A stretch of 32,600 nucleotides of DNA from Pseudomonadota bacterium (GTDB lineage: Bacteria > Myxococcota > UBA9042 > PHBI01), in assembly GCA_005772945.1 (NCBI GenBank), contig SXIE01000150.1, positions 1 to 32,600 of the forward strand, written 5' to 3'. The notes beneath the pieces were generated by a model. It was not told where the DNA came from. It worked only from the letters and a program-made list of their open reading frames with translations, and ran no database searches. Position 1 is the first letter of the stretch. Each line of letters opens with the position of its first letter. Positions 16,432-24,121 of the stretch are shown in pieces. The position numbers and the translations under genes are program-made.

Positions 16432-17891
16432 AGGTCGTGGGGGAGGCTGCTCTTGGGTGGGCGGAAGTAGGCGAAGGGAGTCGCCCAGCGGAAGTTGGAG
16501 ACGCGGGAGAAGTAGATGTCGGCGTAGCGCTCGATCTGGCGGGCGATGTGGGCCTTGTCGATGCCGGCGCGCATCGTCGGCCCCCAGCGGGGATGGGTGA
16601 GGCGGGTTGCTTCTTCGGCGAGCGGGGCGATGCTGTGATCGAGCTCGGCCAGCGCGGATTTCTTGGTCTCGAGCTCGTTCTCGATCGCCGCGATCGTCTG
16701 GTCGCTGATCGGCGACCGCTGGTTGCGGCGGCGCTGCAGATCGAGGCGCAGGACGGCGACCTCGCGCTCGAGCGTCGTCTTCTGTTCCATGAGCGCGCGC
16801 AGGCGTCGCTCGTGGTCGCGGAAGGCATCGAGCGCGCGCACGTCGTCCTCGATCTCGCGCAGGACCAGCGCCGTGCGCCAGCGGACGGTGCGCTTGCTGA
16901 CGTGGACATCGGCGAAGATGTGGTCGCCGACGTAGAGGATGTCCTGGCCCTGCAGCCCGAGCGCCGACTCGATGAGCGACGCATTACCCCCGTAATAGCA
17001 GCGCCCGGAGTCGACCAGCAGCTTGGCGCCCGGCGCGACGGGTCGCAGGTCGCCGTTGTCGGATATGATCTCGAAGGCCGGCTGCGTGCCGAGGAAGAAG
17101 TCGGGCTTGCGCGCTTGCACCAGCACCATGTCGAAGAGGTCGCGCCAGCGGGCGACGGGCGAGCCCGGGCGCTCGAACACCCAGCGCAGCATCGCGTCGG
17201 TGTAGTGCCATTCGCTGTTCGTGATGAGGAGGAGCTTCTTGCCGGCGTCGCGCTGGTCGAGGAGCGTATCTGCCAGGTCGGGATCGAGATCCACGAAGGT
17301 CGTCGGGTCGCGGATGATCTCGGCCTTCAGGCGCCCCTCGATGTGCGCCGCGTCGAGCGCGCGCTGCACGTGGCGGAAGACGTCCTGATAGCCGAGCACG
17401 CTGGGCAGCTCGCGTGCATCGAGGAGGTCGACGCCCTGGCTGAAGAGGCAGCCGACCGAGATCGAGAAGAACGTGTTGAGGAACTCCCAGCGTGCGTCGC
17501 GCAAGTCGACCAGCGTGCGTGCGTACTTCTCGCGCAGCTCGGGGAAGTCGAGCGTGCGCGTGCCGTGCGCCGCGGCCTTCACGAAGCCGAAGCGGTCGGC
17601 CTTGACGATGTTGCCGAGCTCCTTGTCGATGATGCAGCCGCGCGACACGAGCGCGCTGTCGAATTGCAGGCGCTCGATCGGCCAGCCGCCTTGGGCGAGG
17701 CGCTCGCGCGCGTATTCGTAGGCGCGCTTCTCCCATACCTCGATGTGGTAGTGGATGAGCGTGTAGTCCATGTCGTAGCCGATCGCCTTGATGCCCCGCA
17801 GGTTGAGCGTGCGGTTGCAGAAGACGCCGCGCGTGCGCAGCTGGCTGACGGGATTGGACGGGCTGACGGGGGAGTTCGCGGCCATCGCCAC
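16428..17891 (-). CDS. HAD-family cytosolic IMP/GMP-type 5'-nucleotidase (NT5C2-like)
   Basis: 487 residues. Start is GTG at 17891, with ATG two codons later (17885) equally possible; no strong ribosome-binding site is seen. HAD motifs are clear: motif I 'IKAIGYDMDYTLIHY' (D40 nucleophile, D42), motif II 'LLLITNSEWHYTD', and motif III/IV 'ILYVGDHIFADV'. 'CNRTLNLRGIKAIGYDMDYT' and 'ADRFGFVKAAAHG' are characteristic of the purine 5'-nucleotidase family that includes eukaryotic NT5C2 and NT5DC proteins. The expected reaction is hydrolysis of IMP/GMP to nucleoside and phosphate in the cytoplasm. A charged helical, probably coiled-coil stretch (~345-430) follows the HAD motifs. It is coupled by a 4-base overlap to the alpha/beta hydrolase. 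Confidence 0.9.
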   Translation of the reverse strand: MAMAANSPVSPSNPVSQLRTRGVFCNRTLNLRGIKAIGYDMDYTLIHYHIEVWEKRAYEYARERLAQGGWPIERLQFDSALVSRGCIIDKELGNIVKADRFGFVKAAAHGTRTLDFPELREKYARTLVDLRDARWEFLNTFFSISVGCLFSQGVDLLDARELPSVLGYQDVFRHVQRALDAAHIEGRLKAEIIRDPTTFVDLDPDLADTLLDQRDAGKKLLLITNSEWHYTDAMLRWVFERPGSPVARWRDLFDMVLVQARKPDFFLGTQPAFEIISDNGDLRPVAPGAKLLVDSGRCYYGGNASLIESALGLQGQDILYVGDHIFADVHVSKRTVRWRTALVLREIEDDVRALDAFRDHERRLRALMEQKTTLEREVAVLRLDLQRRRNQRSPISDQTIAAIENELETKKSALAELDHSIAPLAEEATRLTHPRWGPTMRAGIDKAHIARQIERYADIYFSRVSNFRWATPFAYFRPPKSSLPHDL

Positions 17892-18003
17892 CTAGCGGCT
17901 TTGGAGGGCAGGGGATGCAGGGACCAAGCGCCCTACAGACACCTTAGGCGAAACGCCCGTCGGGTGGTAGTTTATCACTCGCGAAGGGCGCGCCGCCGCG
18001 CGC

Positions 18004-18008
18004 GAGGG
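18004..18008 (+). promoter_or_regulatory. Ribosome-binding site deciding the HMA protein GTG start
   Basis: GAGGG six bases before GTG at 18015. It supports this start for the small HMA-domain gene, which lacks any nearby ATG. The 123-base divergent gap in which it lies shows no convincing promoter or terminator. Confidence 0.6.
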
Positions 18009-18014
18009 ATCGCC

Positions 18015-18278
18015 GTGCCCGTCAGCGACACCACGTTCCGAGTGCTCGGCTTACATTGCCCGAGCTGCGCCCTGCGCCTCGAAAAGGTCCTCGCCTCCGC
18101 CCCCGGCGTGGCCGCCGCGCACGTCGACCTCCTGCGCGCGACCGCCGTCGCGCAGGTTGACGATCCCGCGACGCGCCCGCTCGACGTCAGCGCGCTCGTC
18201 GCCCGCGCCGACGCCGCCGGCTTTCGCCTCGAGCCGCTTCCGCGCGAGCCGCCTCAGGGGCAGTCGCCCCCGTCGTAG
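18015..18278 (+). CDS. Small heavy-metal-associated (HMA) domain protein
   Basis: 87 residues with a GTG start supported by GAGGG six bases upstream. It is one HMA/CopZ-like ferredoxin fold: a beta strand 'TTFRVLGLHCPSCALRLEKV' with the metal-binding CxxC (C15, C18), a helix, 'PGVAAAHVDLLRATAVAQVD' and a second helix ending 'ADAAGFRLEPLP'. This order is the hallmark of Cu(I)/Zn(II) chaperones and of P-type ATPase N-terminal domains. It is free-standing: no copper ATPase or regulator is next to it. The last 25 bases overlap the end of the convergent cysteine-repeat gene. It diverges from the nucleotidase gene across 123 bases. Confidence 0.85.
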   Translation: MPVSDTTFRVLGLHCPSCALRLEKVLASAPGVAAAHVDLLRATAVAQVDDPATRPLDVSALVARADAAGFRLEPLPREPPQGQSPPS

Positions 18279-21124
18279 CCGGTTTCCTCGCAGTCGAGGA
18301 CGTCGTCGCACATGCCGTCGCTGATCCAGGAGGCGCGCGTGCAGCCGTTGCGGCAGTTGAGCACCTGACCGGCCGCGCAGCAGTCGTCGTGCCCATACTT
18401 CGGGCAGTCGAGCCGCGCGTCGCATACGCGGTCGTCGCGCGTGTCGTTGACGCACTCGCCGTTGTCGCAGGCCGGAATCTTCCCGGCCTCGCACGGCGTG
18501 CAGTCGCCTTTGTCGAATTGCAGCTCGCTGCAATCGAAGTCGGCCGCCGGCGTGTGGTCGCACGTGCCGTCGCCCAGGCGGTCGGGCGTCGCGGCGACAC
18601 ACGCGCCGTTGCAGTCGACGACCTCGGACGACGTGCAATCGGTGCAGTCGCCGTCGTCGTACGCCTTGGCTAGGCACTCGAACGAGGAGTCGCAGTACCC
18701 GTCCCCGAGCCAACTCGCCGTCGTGCAGCCGCCGTAGCAGTTGTGAGTCTTGCCCGTCGGGCAGCAGTCCCCGGCGTCGTTGTCGTATTTGGCGCAGCTC
18801 AGCGCCGCCTCGTCGCAAGTCCCGTCGCCCAGGTGCGTCGTGGTGATGCACGCCCCGTCGCACCCCGGCACCTCGCCCGCCGGGCAGCGCGGACAGTCGC
18901 CACCGTCAAACGCCAACGCCTCGCAGTTGAAGTCGCCCGCGGCGCCCGCCCCGCTCGTGCACACCCCGTCCTGCCACGCCGACACCAGCGCGCACTCGCC
19001 GTTGCAGTCCACGTGCTCGTCGTGCGCGCAGTACTCGCAATCGCCCCCGTCCCAGCGTCCGGCCGCGCAGTCGAGGACGCCGTAATCGCACCCGTCGTCC
19101 CCGATCCAGCTCTCCGGCGTGCACCCGCCCTGGCAGTCGCGGATCTCGCCCGACGCGCAACAGTCGCCTTGATCGTAGTCGCCTTTCTGGCAGTCGAGGT
19201 TCGCGTCGCACGTCCCGTTGCCGCGCGTGTCGGGCACGCACAGCCCGTTGCAGCCGAGCGCCTCGCCGACCGCGCACGCCGGGCAGTCGCCGCCGTCCCA
19301 GGCATGGGCGGCGCAGAAGAAGTCGACCGCGGTCGACGCGAGCCCGCCGCGATCGCAGTGACCGTCGCCGACGCGCGCCCCCGAGCGGCACCGATCGCTG
19401 CAGTCCCCGATCCCGCCATCGCCACATCCGTCATCGACCGTGCAGTCGCCGGCGTCGAACTCGCGCACCGCGCAGTTGAGCTCGCTGTCGCAGTACCCGT
19501 CGCCGACCCAGCTCGCCGTCACGCACTCGCCGTTGCAGCCGCCGACCTTGCCCGCCGGGCAGCAGTCCCCGTGGTCGCCGTTGGTCTTCGCGCAGTCGAG
19601 CGCCGCATCGCAGGTGCCGTCGCCGAGCTTGGACAGCGGCGTACACCCGCCCGCGCAGTCCGCCACGGCGTCCGCCGCGCATTGCGCGCAGTCGCCGCCG
19701 TCCCACGCGTGATCCGCGCAGCGCAGGTCCGCGGCGGCCGTCGCGTCGCACACGTCGTCGCCCACGCGCGCCTTGGCCACGCACTTGCCGTTGCAGTCGG
19801 GGAGCTCATCCGCGGTGCAATCCCAGCAGTCGTTCGCATCCCAGCCCGTGAGGCCGCAGTCGAGCGCGCTGTCGCAGATCCCGTCGCCGAGCCACTCCTG
19901 GGTCGTGCAGCCACCGCGGCAGTTACGGATGTCGCCCTCCGGGCAGCAATCCCCCGCGTCGTTGCCGTTCTTGTCGCACGCCAGCGCTGCGTCGCACGTC
20001 CCGTCGCCCTTCTTCACGACCGCGACACACCCGCCGCCGCACGCCGGGATCTCGCCGTTCGGGCACGCCGCGCAGTCCCCCTGGTCGTCGTGGTGCGCCG
20101 TGCAGCGGAAATCCGCGCCGCCCGCGCTGCCGTCGTTGCACGTGTGGTCCCCGATGCCTGCCGCCTTCGCGCATTTCCCGGCGCAGTCGATCACCTCGTC
20201 CTCGGCGCAGGTGGCCTCGCAGTCGCCGCCGTCCCAGCCGGTCGCCGCGCAGTCAAAGCCCCCATCGCAGTAGCCGTCGCCGATCCAATCGGCGTAGAGG
20301 CACCCGCCCGAGCACGTCGCGACCTCGTCGGCATCGCAGCAGACGGGGCAGTCGGCCTCGCACGAGGTGCACGATTCGGTCGCGTCACACGTCCCGTCGC
20401 CGCACACCGCGGCCGTGTGGCAATCGGGCGTCTTCTCGCCCGTGCACGCGCCTTCCACGCAGGCCTCGTTGATGGTGCACGGGTCGTCGTCGAGGCACGA
20501 ACCCGTGCGGTTCGTGTTCGCGCAACGTCCCGTTTCATCACATGAATCGGTCGTGCACGGGTTGCTGTCGTTGCAGTCCTTGGCCTTGCCGCCGCAGACC
20601 TTGTTGGCACAGACGTCGTCGGTGGTGCACGGGTCGTCGTCGTCACACGAGCCGTCGTTGGCGTCGTGGAGACAGCCCAGGTTCGCGTCGCAGCGGTCGG
20701 TCGTGCAGACCTCATGATCGTCGCAGTCGGTCGCCGTGCCGGCCTGACAGACGCCGCTCGCGCACGTGTCGCCGTTGGTGCAGGCGTTCGCGTCGCTGCA
20801 CGCCGCGCCGTCCGCGTCCACCACCGGCTCGCACAGGCCGTTGCCCATGTTGCACACGGCATGGTGACACGAAGCGACCGCGGTCTGGGTGCAGTCCTCG
20901 TTGCGTTCGCATCCCGTCTTGGTCTCGCCGGTCTCGCCGCCGCCGCTGTCGGTGGCCGTGGCGACCACCTCGTGGCCCGCATCGCCGGCCGCGTCCGTGG
21001 CGGCAGCGTCGGCGGCCCCGGTCGTTCCCGAGTCACCGCATGCGGCCCCCGCGAGCGCGCTGGTGGTGAGGGCGACGAGGCGAAAGGAAGCGACGCGCGC
21101 GGCGCGCGAAAAGACGGTCAGCAT
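18254..21124 (-). CDS. Cysteine-rich lipoprotein with 16 Notch/LNR-like modules
   Basis: 956 residues. ATG at 21124 has AAGGGG upstream and opens a signal peptide ending 'ALAGAAC' (Cys29, an atypical lipobox). After an Ala/Thr/Asp/Gly linker, residues ~105-260 carry 'PCTTDxC...GxC' units resembling the Dictyostelium-type repeat (PF00526). From C262 to the end are 16 modules of ~40-50 residues with the core 'GxC...GDGxCD...C....DGGDC', like Lin-12/Notch (LNR) repeats; the Asp/Cys pattern suggests a disulfide-knit calcium site in each. The modules come in three types in fixed order (see repeat entry). The protein should be exported and strongly disulfide-bonded. It is last in the sigma/VWA operon, 16 bases after the preceding gene. 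A surface or adhesion role is inferred. Confidence 0.9.
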   Translation of the reverse strand: MLTVFSRAARVASFRLVALTTSALAGAACGDSGTTGAADAAATDAAGDAGHEVVATATDSGGGETGETKTGCERNEDCTQTAVASCHHAVCNMGNGLCEPVVDADGAACSDANACTNGDTCASGVCQAGTATDCDDHEVCTTDRCDANLGCLHDANDGSCDDDDPCTTDDVCANKVCGGKAKDCNDSNPCTTDSCDETGRCANTNRTGSCLDDDPCTINEACVEGACTGEKTPDCHTAAVCGDGTCDATESCTSCEADCPVCCDADEVATCSGGCLYADWIGDGYCDGGFDCAATGWDGGDCEATCAEDEVIDCAGKCAKAAGIGDHTCNDGSAGGADFRCTAHHDDQGDCAACPNGEIPACGGGCVAVVKKGDGTCDAALACDKNGNDAGDCCPEGDIRNCRGGCTTQEWLGDGICDSALDCGLTGWDANDCWDCTADELPDCNGKCVAKARVGDDVCDATAAADLRCADHAWDGGDCAQCAADAVADCAGGCTPLSKLGDGTCDAALDCAKTNGDHGDCCPAGKVGGCNGECVTASWVGDGYCDSELNCAVREFDAGDCTVDDGCGDGGIGDCSDRCRSGARVGDGHCDRGGLASTAVDFFCAAHAWDGGDCPACAVGEALGCNGLCVPDTRGNGTCDANLDCQKGDYDQGDCCASGEIRDCQGGCTPESWIGDDGCDYGVLDCAAGRWDGGDCEYCAHDEHVDCNGECALVSAWQDGVCTSGAGAAGDFNCEALAFDGGDCPRCPAGEVPGCDGACITTTHLGDGTCDEAALSCAKYDNDAGDCCPTGKTHNCYGGCTTASWLGDGYCDSSFECLAKAYDDGDCTDCTSSEVVDCNGACVAATPDRLGDGTCDHTPAADFDCSELQFDKGDCTPCEAGKIPACDNGECVNDTRDDRVCDARLDCPKYGHDDCCAAGQVLNCRNGCTRASWISDGMCDDVLDCEETGYDGGDCP
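18257..20341 (-). repeat. Higher-order tandem repeat (A-B-C) x5 + A in the LNR-like protein
   Basis: The coding repeat has a period of about 131 residues (~393 bases): the Cys-Cys pairs that start each triplet fall at residues 262, 393, 521, 655, 787 and 915. Type A has 'GxC....W[ILV]xD'; type B has an insertion with Asp-Phe/Leu before a Cys ('ADFRC', 'AADLRC', 'VDFFC', 'GDFNC', 'ADFDC'); type C ends in 'GDCC' or 'DDCC' after a Lys/Gln-containing loop. All 16 modules follow this order without exception. Confidence 0.9.
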
Positions 21125-21140
21125 GCCGGAACCCCTTGAT

Positions 21141-24005
21141 TCAGGGAGCGTTTCCGCAACCCTCTGGACCGTCGAACGCGTACGTGAATCCACGTGCGTC
21201 GAGCAGCCGCTTGATACCCAATTGGCCCTGCCAGTCGTTGCAGAACCAGCCGTCGAAGAAGTCGGTCAGATCGACCCCGACGACGCCGCGGTCAACATAG
21301 GCCGAACTCGGCAGATACGAGAAGAGCACATCGTAGATCCCTTCGCGGCCGCCCTGGATATCGTCACCGACCTCGTCGTCCGGATCCACCAGATCCCACA
21401 GCAGCGCCGACACGAGGTGCGGCGAGAGATCGGTCCCCTCGGTCCCGCTGGCGAACGGCGTCGGCATCTGCTCGAGGTCGTCCACGATCGTCACGCCGAA
21501 GGGCCGGCTGTTGACGAAGTGACGCGCGCCCGCGACATCGGCGGCGAAGAAGGTCGTGAGCCCCTCGGTCCACGCGCGCGTCGCGTCGTCGCGCGTCCCG
21601 TCGCCGGTCCCGCCCGGGTGAGAGTCGCGCGCGAGCTGCGCCAGCGCGAACTTGAAGAACTCCTTGGTGATGACCATGTCGTCGTACTCGTCGCGGTCCT
21701 CTTCCTTGCCCTGGACCGACACCGACCCCTGCTCGGTGCACACGGCGTTCAGGTAGAGGTAGCGGCTGCAGTAGAGCGTGTCGGTCGTGTCGGTCCCGGT
21801 CATCCAGAACGCGCGCAGCTCGCCCAGCGAGCGGCCCGCCATGAGGCGCACCCGATCGTAGGCCCGGCGCAGCGTGTCGAAGATGTTGAAGGCGCCCGCG
21901 TGCTGCGCGACCGAGATGTCGAGGTCCTGGACGATGTCTTCCTTGGTGTCGTCCATGATCACCGGCGCCGACGCGATGGTGTAGAGGCGCTTGAACTTCG
22001 GGTGATCGAAGACCTGGATATTGCGCAGGCCCTCGGCCGGATCGGTCGCGGCCTTCACGCTCACGACGAAGCCCGGCACGTCCAGGTTCGCGATCGGCAC
22101 CGCGTAGTTGCCGTTGCGATCGGTCGTCGTCGTGCCCAGCAGCTCGTTCGTCTGGAGGCGCTTGATCTCGACGACCGCGCCCTCGAGGGTGCGCCAGGTG
22201 TAGGCGCCGAAGCCCGTCTGGTCGAAGGTCCGATCCTCGTAGCGGATGCGGCCGCGCACGAAGCGCTGGCACCCGCCGTTGTTGAAGCGCGTGATGATGC
22301 GGCCATCGTAGGCGCCACCGCTATCGGCCGAGTCGGGCTCGAACGTGCCGGTGTAGACCTCGCTTTTCCCGCAGTAGTTGACGGTCGCCACGTAGCTCGC
22401 GCCGCAGGTGCAGCAGTCCTCGTAGAAGTCGACGCGCACGATGTACTCGCCCGGCGGCGCGCTGCCCTCGGGCCAGAACACGTTCTCGTTGCGGACGTGG
22501 TCGATGTTGCAGCCGGCGTTCGAGTCGAGATCGAGCTCGCCGCCGTTCGAGCAGTAGTCGGTGTTACCGTAGTAGGTATCACAATGGTCGGGGCCCTCGA
22601 CGTGGAGATCGACGTCGGTCTCGGTGTCCCACGAGATGCTGACCTGGATATCGCCGTTGCCGACGCGCTGCACGTTCAAGAGCTTGCTCGCATAGGCCGA
22701 GATGCGCCCGCGCTGGTCGCGCACCGCGAGGCGCACCGGCAGCTGCGAGGGCGCCGACTCGCCGTCACGGTAGGCGCGCAGCTGCAGGCCCACATCGATC
22801 GTATGGACGGCGTCCGGGGCGTGCAGATCGAGCGGCACCTGGAAGTACCCGAGCTGGTTTTCGACCCCGACGATGATGCCAACCAGCTCCTCGGGCTTCG
22901 CGAAGCCGTCCAGGTTCACCGCCAGGCTGGTCCCGGCGCCGGTCAGGATCGTCGCGTTCGACACCGTCACGCTCGGCGCCGCGCCCGGCGATTCAGCGGT
23001 CGGCTGCGGCAGGCGCTCGTCGACGTAGATGCCGCCGGGGACGGTGGCCGGGTTCGTCGGGCCGTTGCGCAGCGCGATCCGGAGCTGCGTGTAGTCGCAG
23101 ATCCAGTTTGCCGCCTGCAGGCGAATCGGGATCGTGTAGAGGCCGTCGGGGCGAGTGTTCTTGTCCGAGATGATGTAGGTCAGCGCCCACTCGCCCGCGC
23201 CGAGCTCGTACGGCATCTCGCTGCCCGCGACCCACTCCGAGTCGAGCGCCGAGAAGTCGCCCGTGAGCGACAGCTGGGCCGGGGCATCGACCGTCACCAC
23301 GATGCTGACGACGTTGCCATTCTGGACGACGCGCGCGCGCGGCGTGGCCCCGAGGATGGCCATCGGCACCGCCTTGTTTTGGAGCAAGACGGCGTGGCCG
23401 CCCGACTCGAAGCCGGCCTGCGCGCGCGCGATGAGGACGAGCGGTCCGGCCGGGTAGGCGCGTGGATCGAGGAGGAGCTCGGTCGGCAACTTGGTGTCGG
23501 AAAAGACCTTGCTACCGTTGACGTGGAGCGACACGTAGTCGACCTCGAGCTCGCTGCGGCCGACCGGCACCAGGTGCACGGCGAACGGAGTCGCGAAGCC
23601 GGCGCCGGTGGCCGGCGATTCGATCGCGACGAACTTGGGGCTCACAAGGGCGGGGTCGAGGTAGCCGGTGTTGTCGACGCCGTTCGCGGTGTCGCTCGTC
23701 GGTATCGCGGCGGCCTGATCCGTCTCGCCCGGACTTCCGTTCGCGGTCCCCTGGTCGTCGTCGACCCGATTGCCGTCGGCCTGGCTCGCGGCGGTGTCGG
23801 CGCGCGCGCTGAGCTGGTCCGAGAGCGTCATTCCCTCGGCCCCGCACGCCAGCGCGACGGACGCCAGCGAAGCAACCAAAGAGACCTTCGCGGGCAGCCC
23901 GGCAGGGGCCCTGACGGGCCAGGCCGGGCCTTCGCGAGACGGGCCCCACAGCCCCTGGGAGCCGCGATTGCGGACGGTGACGGCGATGCGCATGGCGCGC
24001 ACCAT
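21141..24005 (-). CDS. Exported DUF2135-like protein with degenerate metallopeptidase-like C-terminus
   Basis: 954 residues from ATG at 24005 (ATG at 23993 is an alternative). A basic N-terminal stretch leads to 'VSLVASLASVALACG', an atypical lipobox after an unusually long n-region, so the true start could be later. Residues ~55-450 hold low-complexity then beta-rich Ig-like material. A DUF2135-like domain lies at ~453-550 ('VSISWDTETDVDLHVEGPDH', Cys-rich 'FYEDCCTCGASY'), then a carboxypeptidase-regulatory-like beta domain (~585-665, 'TTTDRNGNYAVPI'). The C-terminus resembles myxobacterial zinc-peptidase domains ('AWTEGLTTFFA', 'ALLWDLVDPDDEVGDD', 'DFFDGWF'), but where HExxH is expected it reads 'KEFFK' (781-785), so it is probably inactive. 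It sits between the VIT/VWA and LNR-like genes. Confidence 0.82.
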   Translation of the reverse strand: MVRAMRIAVTVRNRGSQGLWGPSREGPAWPVRAPAGLPAKVSLVASLASVALACGAEGMTLSDQLSARADTAASQADGNRVDDDQGTANGSPGETDQAAAIPTSDTANGVDNTGYLDPALVSPKFVAIESPATGAGFATPFAVHLVPVGRSELEVDYVSLHVNGSKVFSDTKLPTELLLDPRAYPAGPLVLIARAQAGFESGGHAVLLQNKAVPMAILGATPRARVVQNGNVVSIVVTVDAPAQLSLTGDFSALDSEWVAGSEMPYELGAGEWALTYIISDKNTRPDGLYTIPIRLQAANWICDYTQLRIALRNGPTNPATVPGGIYVDERLPQPTAESPGAAPSVTVSNATILTGAGTSLAVNLDGFAKPEELVGIIVGVENQLGYFQVPLDLHAPDAVHTIDVGLQLRAYRDGESAPSQLPVRLAVRDQRGRISAYASKLLNVQRVGNGDIQVSISWDTETDVDLHVEGPDHCDTYYGNTDYCSNGGELDLDSNAGCNIDHVRNENVFWPEGSAPPGEYIVRVDFYEDCCTCGASYVATVNYCGKSEVYTGTFEPDSADSGGAYDGRIITRFNNGGCQRFVRGRIRYEDRTFDQTGFGAYTWRTLEGAVVEIKRLQTNELLGTTTTDRNGNYAVPIANLDVPGFVVSVKAATDPAEGLRNIQVFDHPKFKRLYTIASAPVIMDDTKEDIVQDLDISVAQHAGAFNIFDTLRRAYDRVRLMAGRSLGELRAFWMTGTDTTDTLYCSRYLYLNAVCTEQGSVSVQGKEEDRDEYDDMVITKEFFKFALAQLARDSHPGGTGDGTRDDATRAWTEGLTTFFAADVAGARHFVNSRPFGVTIVDDLEQMPTPFASGTEGTDLSPHLVSALLWDLVDPDDEVGDDIQGGREGIYDVLFSYLPSSAYVDRGVVGVDLTDFFDGWFCNDWQGQLGIKRLLDARGFTYAFDGPEGCGNAP

Positions 24006-24059
24006 ACTCAGGGCTCTTTGCGGGGCAAGCTTTTTCCGCCCACCCAGCGCGCGCCCTAC

Positions 24060-24098
24060 GGCACCGCGGATGCCACCGAAAATGGCCGCCGCGGTGCC
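24060..24098 (-). terminator. Long hairpin between VIT/VWA gene and DUF2135-like gene
   Basis: GGCACCGCGG (24060-24069) and CCGCGGTGCC (24089-24098) pair perfectly over 10 bp; the loop contains a second small stem (GCCA 24072-24075 with TGGC 24083-24086). It sits in the 116-base gap between two - strand genes, 24 bases after the VIT/VWA stop. No U-tract follows. It may be a partial terminator or mRNA-stability element that sets lower expression of one side of the operon. Confidence 0.5.
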
Positions 24099-24121
24099 CC
24101 GACCGGCACGTTCGCGCGCTG

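Noticed and set aside
17892..18014. A promoter for the HMA or nucleotidase gene around 17965-17985
   Set aside because: An AT-richer patch (TAGTTTATC) is present but no matching -35 element at proper spacing could be argued.
18257..20341. Repeated DNA that might look like a CRISPR or other repeat array
   Set aside because: The repetition is explained by the cysteine-module protein code; units are not identical and there are no spacers.
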